Shown here one piece after another: positions 1 to 6,484 of a stretch of 14,652 nucleotides of DNA (its first letter is position 1; each line of letters opens with the position of its first letter). The translations under genes and the position numbers were made by a program. Source of the stretch: SFHK01 sp045538305 (GTDB taxonomy: Bacteria; Bacillota; Clostridia; Christensenellales; Aristaeellaceae); NCBI GenBank assembly GCA_045538305.1, contig JAZSRC010000028.1, positions 1 through 14,652 on the forward strand. Reading direction: 5' to 3'. The notes under the pieces are model-generated. The model saw nothing but the letters and a program-made list of their open reading frames with translations, was not told the origin of the DNA and did no database searches.

Positions 1-518
1 CCACGCCGGAGCCCCCGCCTGAGCCCACGCCCCATCCTACGCCGGAGCCCACGCCTGAACCCACACCCGAGCCTACGCCGGAGCCCACGCCCGAGCCCAC
101 GCCTGAACCCACACCCGAGCCTACGCCCGAACCTACGCCCGAACCTACGCCGGAGCCCACGCCTGAACCCACGCCCGAGCCGGAGCCTGAATACACGCAG
201 GATTGGACGTATGATTCCAGAGCGGTAACCGCATTCCAGCTGCAGCTGGTCGGATACGGATGGCTGGACAGCGTTCTTCTGGAGGAAATGGGTGAGACCG
301 GCGTGATGGGTGATATCACCTATCAGGCGATTGCGGATGTACAGTTCTATTACAATACCGTACTTGCTGCCGAAAAGCCGAGTCTTCCGCCGCTTACAAG
401 CGTAATGGATGAAGAAGGCTTCTTCAGACAGAATGGCGGTAGAGGAGCGTACTATCCGATTGATGAAAACACATATGTATTTATCATGGAGAAGCTTGTC
501 ATGAAGCCGGAAGCATGA
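1..518 (+). CDS. C-terminal part of a Pro-rich, peptidoglycan-binding-like protein (5' end outside window)
   Basis: The open frame enters from the left edge (first full codon at 3) and ends in TGA at 516-518, so only about the last 171 residues are visible. The first 60 or so are a Thr-Pro-Glu-Pro repeat, a rigid extended linker of the kind used to space domains of cell-wall or secreted Gram-positive proteins. After it comes a compact region containing AVTAFQLQLVGYGWL and, some 20 residues later, GVMGDITYQAIADVQFYYN. This resembles the 'vk.lQ..L...GyL ... G..G..T..Av..fQ' pattern of peptidoglycan_binding_1 domains. The final 50 residues (from PSLPPL onward) match nothing I know. The N-terminus and any catalytic domain lie outside the window, so the enzyme class is unknown. 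A cell-wall or exported role is inferred from the linker and binding-like domain. Confidence 0.75.
   Translation, partial: TPEPPPEPTPHPTPEPTPEPTPEPTPEPTPEPTPEPTPEPTPEPTPEPTPEPTPEPTPEPEPEYTQDWTYDSRAVTAFQLQLVGYGWLDSVLLEEMGETGVMGDITYQAIADVQFYYNTVLAAEKPSLPPLTSVMDEEGFFRQNGGRGAYYPIDENTYVFIMEKLVMKPEA
3..182 (+). repeat. 12-bp in-frame tandem repeat encoding Thr-Pro-Glu-Pro
   Basis: From 39 to 182 there are twelve uninterrupted 12-bp units of the form ACN-CCN-GAR-CCN, each encoding TPEP. The preceding 36 bp (3-38) hold degenerate versions (TPEP, PPEP, TPHP). Units differ only at third codon positions (ACG/ACA, CCC/CCG/CCT, GAG/GAA), so the protein repeat is perfect while the DNA is not. Such arrays can change length by slippage or recombination, and the true copy number may extend left of the window. 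Confidence 0.95.
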
Positions 519-538
519 TGAATGAAACAGAATAATGT

Positions 539-580
539 CGCCCCGGTTCCCGTCAATACGGAAACCGGGGCGATGTTTTC
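539..580 (+). terminator. Rho-independent terminator after the TPEP-repeat protein
   Basis: A 10-bp GC-rich stem (539-548 with 563-572) continues inward through one mismatch to a further CCGT/ACGG pairing around a CAAT loop. On the + strand it is followed by ATGTTTTCTGTCT. It lies 20 nt after the stop at 518 and faces the convergent alr gene ending at 632. It may also stop transcripts from the other side, although the minus-strand tail (ACATTATT) is poor in T. Confidence 0.8.
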
Positions 581-631
581 TGTCTGCTAAGGGTCTTTTA
601 TGGAATCGGAAAGCGGTTGATTTTGACCGCG

Positions 632-1774
632 CTATTCCATTTCAAGCACGATGCTGCAAGGTTCATTGTTTTTAAGATACACTCTAGGCACACGGCGTCC
701 AGTGCGGCTGAGCGCTTCGTTTCGGTTCAGCTTTGCAACGGATGCATATTCGTCTACCGAAATTCCGCTTCCCAGCAGCGTTGCGACGCCGCCCTCTTCG
801 GCATCCGGAATCTCTGTAACGTCCACCATCATCTGATCCATGCATACCAGTCCCAGAACCGGAGCGCGCTTGCCGTTAATAAGTACCTCGCCGGCGTTAT
901 TCAGACGCGGAAATCCGTCTACATAGCCTGCACTCAGCGTTGCAATCCGGCTGTCGCGGGTAATGGGGTGTTCGTCGTCATATCCCACGCAGCTGCCGGC
1001 TTTGACTTCATGGATCTGCGAAATACGCGTTTTTACGGTAAGTACTTCCAGGCATTTCTCCGGGTGTGCGTATCGGTAGGGGCATACGCCGTACAGCCAT
1101 GCGCCTGCGCGGATGCCGTCGTAATGGCGATGGGGATAACGCACCATGCCGATGGAGTCTCCGGCATGCAGCATGGGTACGGTGAGCCCGGAATCGGAAA
1201 GAGCCTGATGCGCGCGTTCCAGAAATGCAAACTGCCTGTCGTCTTCTTCTCTGTTGCGCAGGGCGAGGTGAGTGTACAGGCCTTCTATGGTTAAGGACGG
1301 GGAATGGGCGCATTGGATGAGTGCATCTGTTTGTTCCGGTGCAAAGCCCAGTCTGTGAAGGCCGGTATCCACCTTCAGATGAACGCGTGCGCGCACGCCG
1401 ATGCGCCTTGCGGTTTCGGAAATGATACCGGCACTTTTCGGGGAATAAGCGGTTAAGAGAAAATTCTGTTCGATGGCCTGCTCACATTCGGCGCTCCCGG
1501 TAAGGCCCATAATCAATATGTCGGCATCCGGAACAACTTTTCGGATTTCCTCCGCTTCATACAGGCATGCAACGGCAAAAAGCCTCGCGCCGAGCAAATA
1601 CAGTGACTGTGCGACGCGTTTTGCTCCGCAGCCATACGCATTTGCCTTCAATACCGGGATCAAAAGCGCCTTTCCGTCTAAAAAGGAAAGCGCCGTTTTA
1701 TAATTGGCCTCCAGATTCGTAAGGTTGATTTCGGCCCAGCAGCGGGCGGTGGCTTGTGCATATGTCATATGCAT
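632..1774 (-). CDS. alr: Alanine racemase (PLP-dependent)
   Basis: Interconverts L- and D-alanine in the cytoplasm, supplying D-Ala for peptidoglycan stem peptides. The 380 residues match the usual family length. The N-terminal barrel starts AEINLTNLEANY, and the PLP lysine is K43 in VLKANAYGCGA. The second catalytic residue, a tyrosine from the C-terminal domain, is Y265 in SCVGYDDEH, the same number as in the well-studied Geobacillus stearothermophilus enzyme. The family motifs LSAGYVDGFPR and CMDQMMVDVT are also present. It is the last gene of the opp operon: AAGGAGG at 1779-1785 overlaps the oppF stop codon (1784-1786), implying translational coupling. The protein begins Met-His-Met. The first ATG lies only 4 nt from the SD and the second (1768) 10 nt, so the start may be two codons later. 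Finding it behind a peptide transporter rather than with cell-wall or toxin-antitoxin genes is slightly unusual. Confidence 0.95.
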   Translation of the reverse strand: MHMTYAQATARCWAEINLTNLEANYKTALSFLDGKALLIPVLKANAYGCGAKRVAQSLYLLGARLFAVACLYEAEEIRKVVPDADILIMGLTGSAECEQAIEQNFLLTAYSPKSAGIISETARRIGVRARVHLKVDTGLHRLGFAPEQTDALIQCAHSPSLTIEGLYTHLALRNREEDDRQFAFLERAHQALSDSGLTVPMLHAGDSIGMVRYPHRHYDGIRAGAWLYGVCPYRYAHPEKCLEVLTVKTRISQIHEVKAGSCVGYDDEHPITRDSRIATLSAGYVDGFPRLNNAGEVLINGKRAPVLGLVCMDQMMVDVTEIPDAEEGGVATLLGSGISVDEYASVAKLNRNEALSRTGRRVPRVYLKNNEPCSIVLEME

Positions 1775-1783
1775 GCGTCCTCC

Positions 1784-2722
1784 TTACGGGTTTTTATCGG
1801 CTGTATGCTTGAGTTGGGCTATATATTCCTGGAGCTCCGGCGCGTTTCCGTACACAAAATGCCCCTTTTCAATCTCCGTCCAGACAGGAGGCTGGGAGGA
1901 ATACTTATGAACGGACGGATCGTACACGGTGAGAATTTTATTTTTTTCGCTGATCGGATCGGGCATCGGAACTGCGGAGAGCAGCGCCTTTGTATACGGG
2001 TGCAGGGGATTTGCAAACAGCTTTTCGGTTTCCGCCAGCTCTACGATTTTTCCTTTGTGAATGACGGCAATGCGGTCGCAGATAAAGCGCATAACGCTTA
2101 AATCGTGGGAAATAAACAAATAGGTCAGCCCGCGTTCCTTCTGAAGTTCGCTTAAAAGGTTCAGCACCTGCGCGCGTATAGATACGTCAAGAGCGCTGAT
2201 GGGCTCGTCTGCGATAATAAACTCGGGCTGCATAATCAACGCGCGTGCGATACCGATTCGCTGGCGCTGTCCGCCGGAGAATTCGTGCGGAAAGCGGCTG
2301 GAAAATTCGGGCAGAAGGCCTACCTCGGTGAGCGCTTTATCGACGAGCTTTTTGCGCTCTTCCTTGCCGGTAGAGCGATAAATGCCCTCGGAGACGATAT
2401 AGTCTACCTTCGCTCGCTCATTAAGCGACGCCATTGGATCCTGAAATATCATCTGAATCTTTCGGGTGATGTCATGATCCAGCTTTTTATCAATTTTTCC
2501 GTTGATTCTTTGTCCTTTAAACAGGATTTGCCCGCGGGTTGTGGGCGTTACGCGTATGATTGCGCGGCCGATGGTGGTTTTTCCGGAGCCGGATTCGCCT
2601 ACCAGCCCGAAGGTTTCGCCCTTGTATATATCAAAGGACACATCATTGACCGCTGTAAACGGACGGCGCTTTTTCCCAAACTGAACGACGAGGTTTTGTA
2701 CCGAAAGCAGCACATCTCTCAT
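1784..2722 (-). CDS. oppF: Oligopeptide ABC transporter ATP-binding protein, OppF/DppF type
   Basis: Cytoplasmic ATPase subunit that pairs with OppD to power peptide import. Motifs in the 312 residues: Walker A GESGSGKTT (42-50), Q-loop QMIFQDP (about 90-96), signature FSGGQRQR (148-155), Walker B FIIADEP with D172/E173, D-loop SALD, and switch histidine in LFISHDL. The C-terminal HPYTKALLSAVP is the oligopeptide/dipeptide-specific extension (oligo_HPY type). No second nucleotide-binding domain is fused. The ATG overlaps the oppD stop by 4 nt (ATGA at 2719-2722). A good SD (AGGAGG, about 2733-2738) lies inside the end of oppD. OppF rather than OppD is chosen from its position as the second ATPase and from the IIADEPISALD and SGGQRQRIGIARAL wording. 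Opp and Dpp subfamilies cannot be separated by eye. Confidence 0.93.
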   Translation of the reverse strand: MRDVLLSVQNLVVQFGKKRRPFTAVNDVSFDIYKGETFGLVGESGSGKTTIGRAIIRVTPTTRGQILFKGQRINGKIDKKLDHDITRKIQMIFQDPMASLNERAKVDYIVSEGIYRSTGKEERKKLVDKALTEVGLLPEFSSRFPHEFSGGQRQRIGIARALIMQPEFIIADEPISALDVSIRAQVLNLLSELQKERGLTYLFISHDLSVMRFICDRIAVIHKGKIVELAETEKLFANPLHPYTKALLSAVPMPDPISEKNKILTVYDPSVHKYSSQPPVWTEIEKGHFVYGNAPELQEYIAQLKHTADKNP

Positions 2723-3762
2723 TTGTTTTCCGCCTCCTCTTTACGCAGCTTCCGTATTCCTTCCGGAGGATCGACCTTGGGCGCCCTTGGATCCATAAGC
2801 CATGAACGCACCTTATGCGTGGGCGAAACATCGAAAAACGGCGGACGCTTCACGAAATCGATCTTCAATGCATGCGGATTGCGCGGAGCGAAGGGATCAC
2901 CTTTGATTTCCTGAAATAGGTTGGGCGGCGTTCCCTGTATGGAGTACAACAGCTCGCCCTTGATGCCGAGCTGAGGGAGTGAAGAAAGCAACGCCCAGGT
3001 ATAGGGATGCTTGGGGTTATAAAAGATTTCCTCGCTTGTTCCGATTTCAATGATGTCGCCCGCATACATGACGGCGATTCTTTCGGCAACGTTCGCGACT
3101 ACGCCCAGATCGTGCGTAATGTATATGGCGGTCAGATCGTATTTTGCAATCAGATCCTTGATCAGCGATAGAATCTGCGCCTGAATGGTTACGTCAAGCG
3201 CTGTGGTAGGTTCGTCGCAGATCAGAATTTTGGGTTTACAGGCAATGGCGATGGCGATAACTACCCTTTGACGCATACCTCCCGAGAATTCGTGCGGATA
3301 TTGTCTGGCGCGTCTGACCGGATTCTGAATGCCTACGTCCTGCAGAATCTGGTACATGATGCGTTTGGCGGGTATACCCTTTATGTGTTGGTGAAGCGCA
3401 ATGGCCTCCAGAATCTGATCGCCGATCGTTTTTAGTGGGTTCAGACTCGTCATCGGATCCTGCATTACCATGGCAATTTCCTTGCCGCGGATACGAAGCC
3501 AATCGTTTTCAGATTTGAAGGCTGCAAGATTCATTCCATTATACATAATTGTTCCGCTGTCAACCCATCCGTTTGAGTCGTTCAGACCCATAAACGACTT
3601 GGTGAAAACGCTTTTTCCGCTTCCGGATTCGCCTACGATGGCGAGGCTTTCTCCCTTATACACATCCAGTGATACATCGCGAATGGCATGGAGCATTTTC
3701 CCGCGCAGGGTGAATTTGAAGTTCAGGTTTTGTACGGACAAAATGGGTTCCGGCACGTTCAT
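2719..3762 (-). CDS. oppD: Oligopeptide ABC transporter ATP-binding protein, OppD/DppD type
   Basis: First of the two ATPases energising the peptide importer. The 347-residue protein has Walker A VGESGSGKS (43-51), Q-loop MVMQDPMTSLNP, signature FSGGMRQRV, Walker B ILICDEP followed by TTALD, and switch histidine in YITHDLGVVA. GGMRQR is the typical OppD/DppD form. The C-terminal region HPYTWALLSSLPQLG...IQGTPPNL is the family extension; OppD/F ATPases commonly carry an Fe-S-type cysteine cluster there, which is absent here. oppD starts 11 nt after the oppC stop. The SD (AAAGGAG, 3766-3772) is only about 3 nt from the ATG. A GTG two codons later (MNV) would have more usual spacing, so the exact start is uncertain by two codons. 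Confidence 0.93.
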   Translation of the reverse strand: MNVPEPILSVQNLNFKFTLRGKMLHAIRDVSLDVYKGESLAIVGESGSGKSVFTKSFMGLNDSNGWVDSGTIMYNGMNLAAFKSENDWLRIRGKEIAMVMQDPMTSLNPLKTIGDQILEAIALHQHIKGIPAKRIMYQILQDVGIQNPVRRARQYPHEFSGGMRQRVVIAIAIACKPKILICDEPTTALDVTIQAQILSLIKDLIAKYDLTAIYITHDLGVVANVAERIAVMYAGDIIEIGTSEEIFYNPKHPYTWALLSSLPQLGIKGELLYSIQGTPPNLFQEIKGDPFAPRNPHALKIDFVKRPPFFDVSPTHKVRSWLMDPRAPKVDPPEGIRKLRKEEAENK

Positions 3763-3773
3763 TCGCTCCTTTC

Positions 3774-5228
3774 TTACATGTGGTTTTTGGGATCAGCTGC
3801 ATCTGCGAAGGCATTTCCGATGATGTAGAATGAAATGGTGATGATGGAAAGCACAATCGTCGGGAACAAAAGCTGATATCTGAGGGACGGCGCGGTTACG
3901 AACAAAGCGCGTCCTTCATTGATCAGGTTGCCCAGCGACGGCGTATTTACGGGAATGCCGAGGCCGATATAGGTAATGAAAACCTCGTTGCCGATTGCAC
4001 CAGGAATTGCCAGCGCCATGCGCAGCATAATGACCGATACCAGATAAGGCAGAAGGTTTTTCACCATAATCTGGCTGGAGCCTACGCCAAGACATCTGGA
4101 GGCAACGTTGTAGTCGCGGTCGCGGATAATGATAATCTGGTTTCGTATAAAGCGGGCCATGCCCATCCAGCGCGTCAGACACATGGCGAATATGATGGTG
4201 GTCACGGACGGGCTCATAATGTAGGCAATCAGTATCAGAACGATGGTTGTTGGGATGTTGTCAAGCACGTTGTAGATTTCGGTAAGCAGTCTGTCGAGCT
4301 TTCGTACATAGCCCCAGAGGACGCCGACCAGAATGCCGACGAAGGCTTCCACGAGCGCAACCATAAAGCCTATGTACAGACTGGTTCGGGTTCCGCTCCA
4401 TACGCGCGCCCACAAATCCTGTCCGCGGTCGTTGGTGCCGAACAGGAAGCCGTAGGTGGAGGGGAAAATGTACAACGTGGTTTCATCAAGGGTTACTGCA
4501 AGGCCGTTTTTTTCAATCGATACGTCCCTCTTTTTGGCATACAGCCAGCCGTCTGCGTTGGCGTCGGGGTTGACGATGTCATCGGGCGAGGCGTACAGCG
4601 TTACGGTATAGTTGGAACGGCTTTCATAGGGCGTGTTTTCCGGATCGTCCGGCAGTTTCAGCTTGGTTTCGAAGTTATTTTTGACATAGCCGGTGATTCC
4701 CTTGTATTCGGCCATGCACCAATCTTCGCCGTATTCGAGGATGGTGAACTTATCGGGACGACGGATGGTGGCCAGCTTTCCCGATACCGCAATCCATTCA
4801 TCCGGAACGCCGGGCCATTTCAGTTCGTTTTCGGGAATCTCGGAATAAGAAAGAATGGTGCCTGCGGGAACGGTGGAATATTCGTTGTGCAGGGACGGCT
4901 GCGCATTGTATACAAATTTATCCGACATGGGATAGTCGTTTATACGGATATCGCCGTACTGCCCGGGCAGGTGCGGCTGTATGAACGTAAAGGCGACCAG
5001 AATCACCAGTACGAACAAAAGGATAACGGCTGTTTTGCGCTTAAAAAATGTGCGCAGGGTGCAGCCCCAGTAGCTATAGTTGGAATATCCGATTTTTTCC
5101 GCGCTTGACGCGTCGTAATCGGCAAAGGTGAAAAGATCGTCCTCGTTTACAGGCTCTTGAGGCGTGTTGAGCGCGGTATGAATGGCTTTTTCAAGCTTTG
5201 CGGATTTTCTGTCTGCAATGCTGCGCAT
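3774..5228 (-). CDS. oppC: Oligopeptide ABC transporter permease, OppC type, with large extracytoplasmic insertion containing an SH3b-like region
   Basis: Membrane permease partner of OppB. At 484 residues it is far longer than the roughly 300 of ordinary OppC. A cytoplasmic N-terminus (1-64) is followed by TM1 (about 66-84, KTAVILLFVLVILVAFTF) and then about 170 extra residues outside the membrane before the conserved entry GTNDRGQDLWARVWSGTRTSL (264-284). Inside the insertion, about 144-190 reads EWIAVSGK...FTILEYGEDWCMAEYKGITGYVKNNF, which matches the bacterial SH3 pattern (LEEGDW.kV.y.GktGYV). The core has about five further membrane segments and the ATPase-coupling EAA loop ASRCLGVGSSQIMVKNLLPY. 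The start codon shares one base with the oppB stop (TAATG), and AAGGAGG lies 10 nt upstream. No frameshift is needed to join insertion and core. That the insertion touches cell wall or substrate is inference. Confidence 0.92.
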   Translation of the reverse strand: MRSIADRKSAKLEKAIHTALNTPQEPVNEDDLFTFADYDASSAEKIGYSNYSYWGCTLRTFFKRKTAVILLFVLVILVAFTFIQPHLPGQYGDIRINDYPMSDKFVYNAQPSLHNEYSTVPAGTILSYSEIPENELKWPGVPDEWIAVSGKLATIRRPDKFTILEYGEDWCMAEYKGITGYVKNNFETKLKLPDDPENTPYESRSNYTVTLYASPDDIVNPDANADGWLYAKKRDVSIEKNGLAVTLDETTLYIFPSTYGFLFGTNDRGQDLWARVWSGTRTSLYIGFMVALVEAFVGILVGVLWGYVRKLDRLLTEIYNVLDNIPTTIVLILIAYIMSPSVTTIIFAMCLTRWMGMARFIRNQIIIIRDRDYNVASRCLGVGSSQIMVKNLLPYLVSVIMLRMALAIPGAIGNEVFITYIGLGIPVNTPSLGNLINEGRALFVTAPSLRYQLLFPTIVLSIITISFYIIGNAFADAADPKNHM

Positions 5229-6172
5229 TATCTGGAGCCCTCCTTTTTGGCAAAGCTGATTCTGGGATCGATTACGCCCATCAGCAGGTCACCAATAAGA
5301 AGACCGATAATTCCGATGCAGGAATAAATCATCACCAGCGCCTGAACCATCGGGTTATCTTGTCTGCCGATAACGTCTACCAGAAGACCGCCCATGCCGG
5401 GAATGCCGTACAGCGATTCAATGTACAAAGAGCCGCATACGGTATACAGCAGGGAGGAGGGGAGGTATTGAATCATGGGTACGAAGGAATTGCGGAATAC
5501 ATGGCGCATGGTAATGTTCCGGGTGCTGACGCCCTTTGCCCGCGCAAGTTTTACATAATCCCTTGTCATTTCATCAACCATGTATCGCCTGAGCCACATC
5601 GCGTAATATGCAATATTGCCAAGCGACATGGACAGAATCGGAAGAACCCAGCTGACAGGGTTTGTCTGATCAAACTGCATGCTGATGCCCAGAAGCGTTG
5701 TTCCATACATTTGTATAAAAATATAGTATATTGCCGCCGGTACGGCGTTTATAAACACGATAAATACGGTGCCGAAACGATCCCATATCCTGCTGCGCGC
5801 CATTGCGCCGCCCAGGGGGATGCCGACAATCAGGGAAATTCCCATGGATATCATGCCCATGGTGAGGGAAAGAGGCGCTTTTTCCAGGATAATCTGGGAA
5901 ACGCTGGCGCCGACTCTGTACTTGGCGGAGGTTCCGAGATCCCCGTGGAACAGATCGACAAAGAAGTTTTTCAGCTGAATATGGAACGGATCCAAAAGAC
6001 CCATATCGCGAAGCTGCGCGTTGATGGTAGCCTCGGACATTTTATCAAAATTGTCAAAATAGCCCTCTATTGGCATCTGCCTAAGAAGGAAAAACACGAT
6101 TGTCAGGATGATCGCAAGCGTAAATACGGCGGACAACAGACGCTTGACGGTGTATTTCAGCAATTCGTTCAC
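5228..6172 (-). CDS. oppB: Oligopeptide ABC transporter permease, OppB type
   Basis: Forms the transmembrane channel with OppC. The 314 residues show a first membrane helix (about 11-30, LLSAVFTLAIILTIVFFLL), an extracytoplasmic loop carrying the family phrase GLLDPFHIQLKNFF...GDLGTS, then five helices. The EAA coupling loop is DYVKLARAKGVSTRNITMRHVFRNS, and the ending ESLYGIPGMGGLLV...GVIDPRI is typical of OppB/DppB. The start is GTG at 6170-6172. The only SD-like sequence, AAAGG, sits just 2-3 nt upstream, which is unusually close; no better ATG or GTG lies upstream in frame. It follows about 310 nt of non-coding hairpin-rich DNA after oppA, so its expression probably depends on read-through from the oppA promoter. 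Confidence 0.92.
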   Translation of the reverse strand: MNELLKYTVKRLLSAVFTLAIILTIVFFLLRQMPIEGYFDNFDKMSEATINAQLRDMGLLDPFHIQLKNFFVDLFHGDLGTSAKYRVGASVSQIILEKAPLSLTMGMISMGISLIVGIPLGGAMARSRIWDRFGTVFIVFINAVPAAIYYIFIQMYGTTLLGISMQFDQTNPVSWVLPILSMSLGNIAYYAMWLRRYMVDEMTRDYVKLARAKGVSTRNITMRHVFRNSFVPMIQYLPSSLLYTVCGSLYIESLYGIPGMGGLLVDVIGRQDNPMVQALVMIYSCIGIIGLLIGDLLMGVIDPRISFAKKEGSR

Positions 6173-6215
6173 GACCTTTATACATCGTAGGATTGGAAAC
6201 GGCCGGCAATAACGG

Positions 6216-6243
6216 CCAAAAAGCGGCGGATAAACCGTCGCTC
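6216..6243 (-). terminator. Partial terminator/attenuator just upstream of oppB
   Basis: Read on the minus strand, AGCGACGG, a 5-nt loop, CCGCCGCT and then TTTTT form a stem of 8 positions with one internal A-C mismatch followed directly by a T tract. It lies 44 nt before the oppB start, downstream of oppA. The imperfect stem suggests leaky termination, consistent with oppBCDF-alr being expressed by read-through at a lower level than oppA. Confidence 0.55.
6222..6243 (+). repeat. Hairpin repeat copy 1
   Basis: Shares the core GGCGGNTAAACCGNCGCTC with 6439-6460 in the same orientation: 20 of 22 positions identical. The asymmetric loop (ATAAA here, GTAAA there) fixes orientation, so the pair are direct repeats of a palindromic element about 195 nt apart. 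Confidence 0.7.
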
Positions 6244-6295
6244 ATATCACAACAAAGCACCGGGAGAGATTTGTAGAGGAATGAATGCCTTCGTC

Positions 6296-6321
6296 ATTTG
6301 CCGCCGATTTCGGCGGCAAAT
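6296..6321. repeat. Perfect 11-bp inverted repeat with ATTT loop
   Basis: ATTTGCCGCCG (6296-6306), loop ATTT, CGGCGGCAAAT (6311-6321). No T tract follows on either strand, so it is not a standard terminator. An mRNA-stabilising or processing hairpin between oppA and oppB is the likeliest role. Confidence 0.65.
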
Positions 6322-6436
6322 ACGGCGAAATCGCGTATCTTATGCAGAAAATGCTTCCCCTTCCCGATTCCTGCCTAAAAATTCCGAAGACTTTTCTGGA
6401 ATCGGTCCTGCTCCATCAATAGGCTATTTGATGGAT

Positions 6437-6461
6437 GGAGCGGCGGGTAAACCGCCGCTCC
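6437..6461 (-). repeat. Hairpin repeat copy 2, directly after oppA
   Basis: A perfect 10-bp stem GGAGCGGCGG/CCGCCGCTCC with a 5-nt loop, 23 nt after the oppA stop. The minus-strand tail is ATCCATC, not T-rich, so it is better read as a 3' stabiliser of oppA mRNA than as an intrinsic terminator. Positions 6439-6460 match 6222-6243 at 20 of 22 positions. Confidence 0.65.
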
Positions 6462-6484
6462 GCATTCGTTTCGGTGTACGGTGA

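Larger units (their letters stand above)
6173..6484 (-). other. Intercistronic oppA-oppB region with a cluster of inverted repeats
   Basis: These 312 nt between the oppA stop and oppB start contain no convincing gene. They hold at least five inverted repeats: 6201-6217 (5-bp stem GGCCG/CGGCC), 6222-6243 (terminator-like), 6296-6321 (perfect 11-bp stem, ATTT loop), 6364-6371 with 6398-6405 (CCGATTCC/GGAATCGG), and 6437-6461 (10-bp stem, 5-nt loop). A structured spacer after a binding-protein gene commonly gives more oppA than oppBCDF mRNA by attenuation or 3' end protection. No good promoter for oppB is visible on the minus strand. Confidence 0.7.

Noticed and set aside
3..182. CRISPR-like array at the left edge
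   Set aside because: The unit is 12 bp with no spacers, stays in frame, and encodes a regular TPEP linker.
601..638. Hairpin spanning the alr stop codon (TGGAAT/ATTCCA with inner GCGGT/ACCGC) as an alr terminator
   Set aside because: It overlaps the coding end and is followed on the minus strand by TAAAAG rather than a T tract; too weak to call.
5198..6190. Long + strand open frame (330 codons) opposite oppB
   Set aside because: Low-complexity Gln/His/Ala-rich product without motifs; the minus-strand reading is a clear OppB permease.
6281..6484. 67-codon + strand open frame in the oppA-oppB spacer
   Set aside because: No SD, Arg/Pro-rich composition, and it runs through hairpins better explained as RNA structure.
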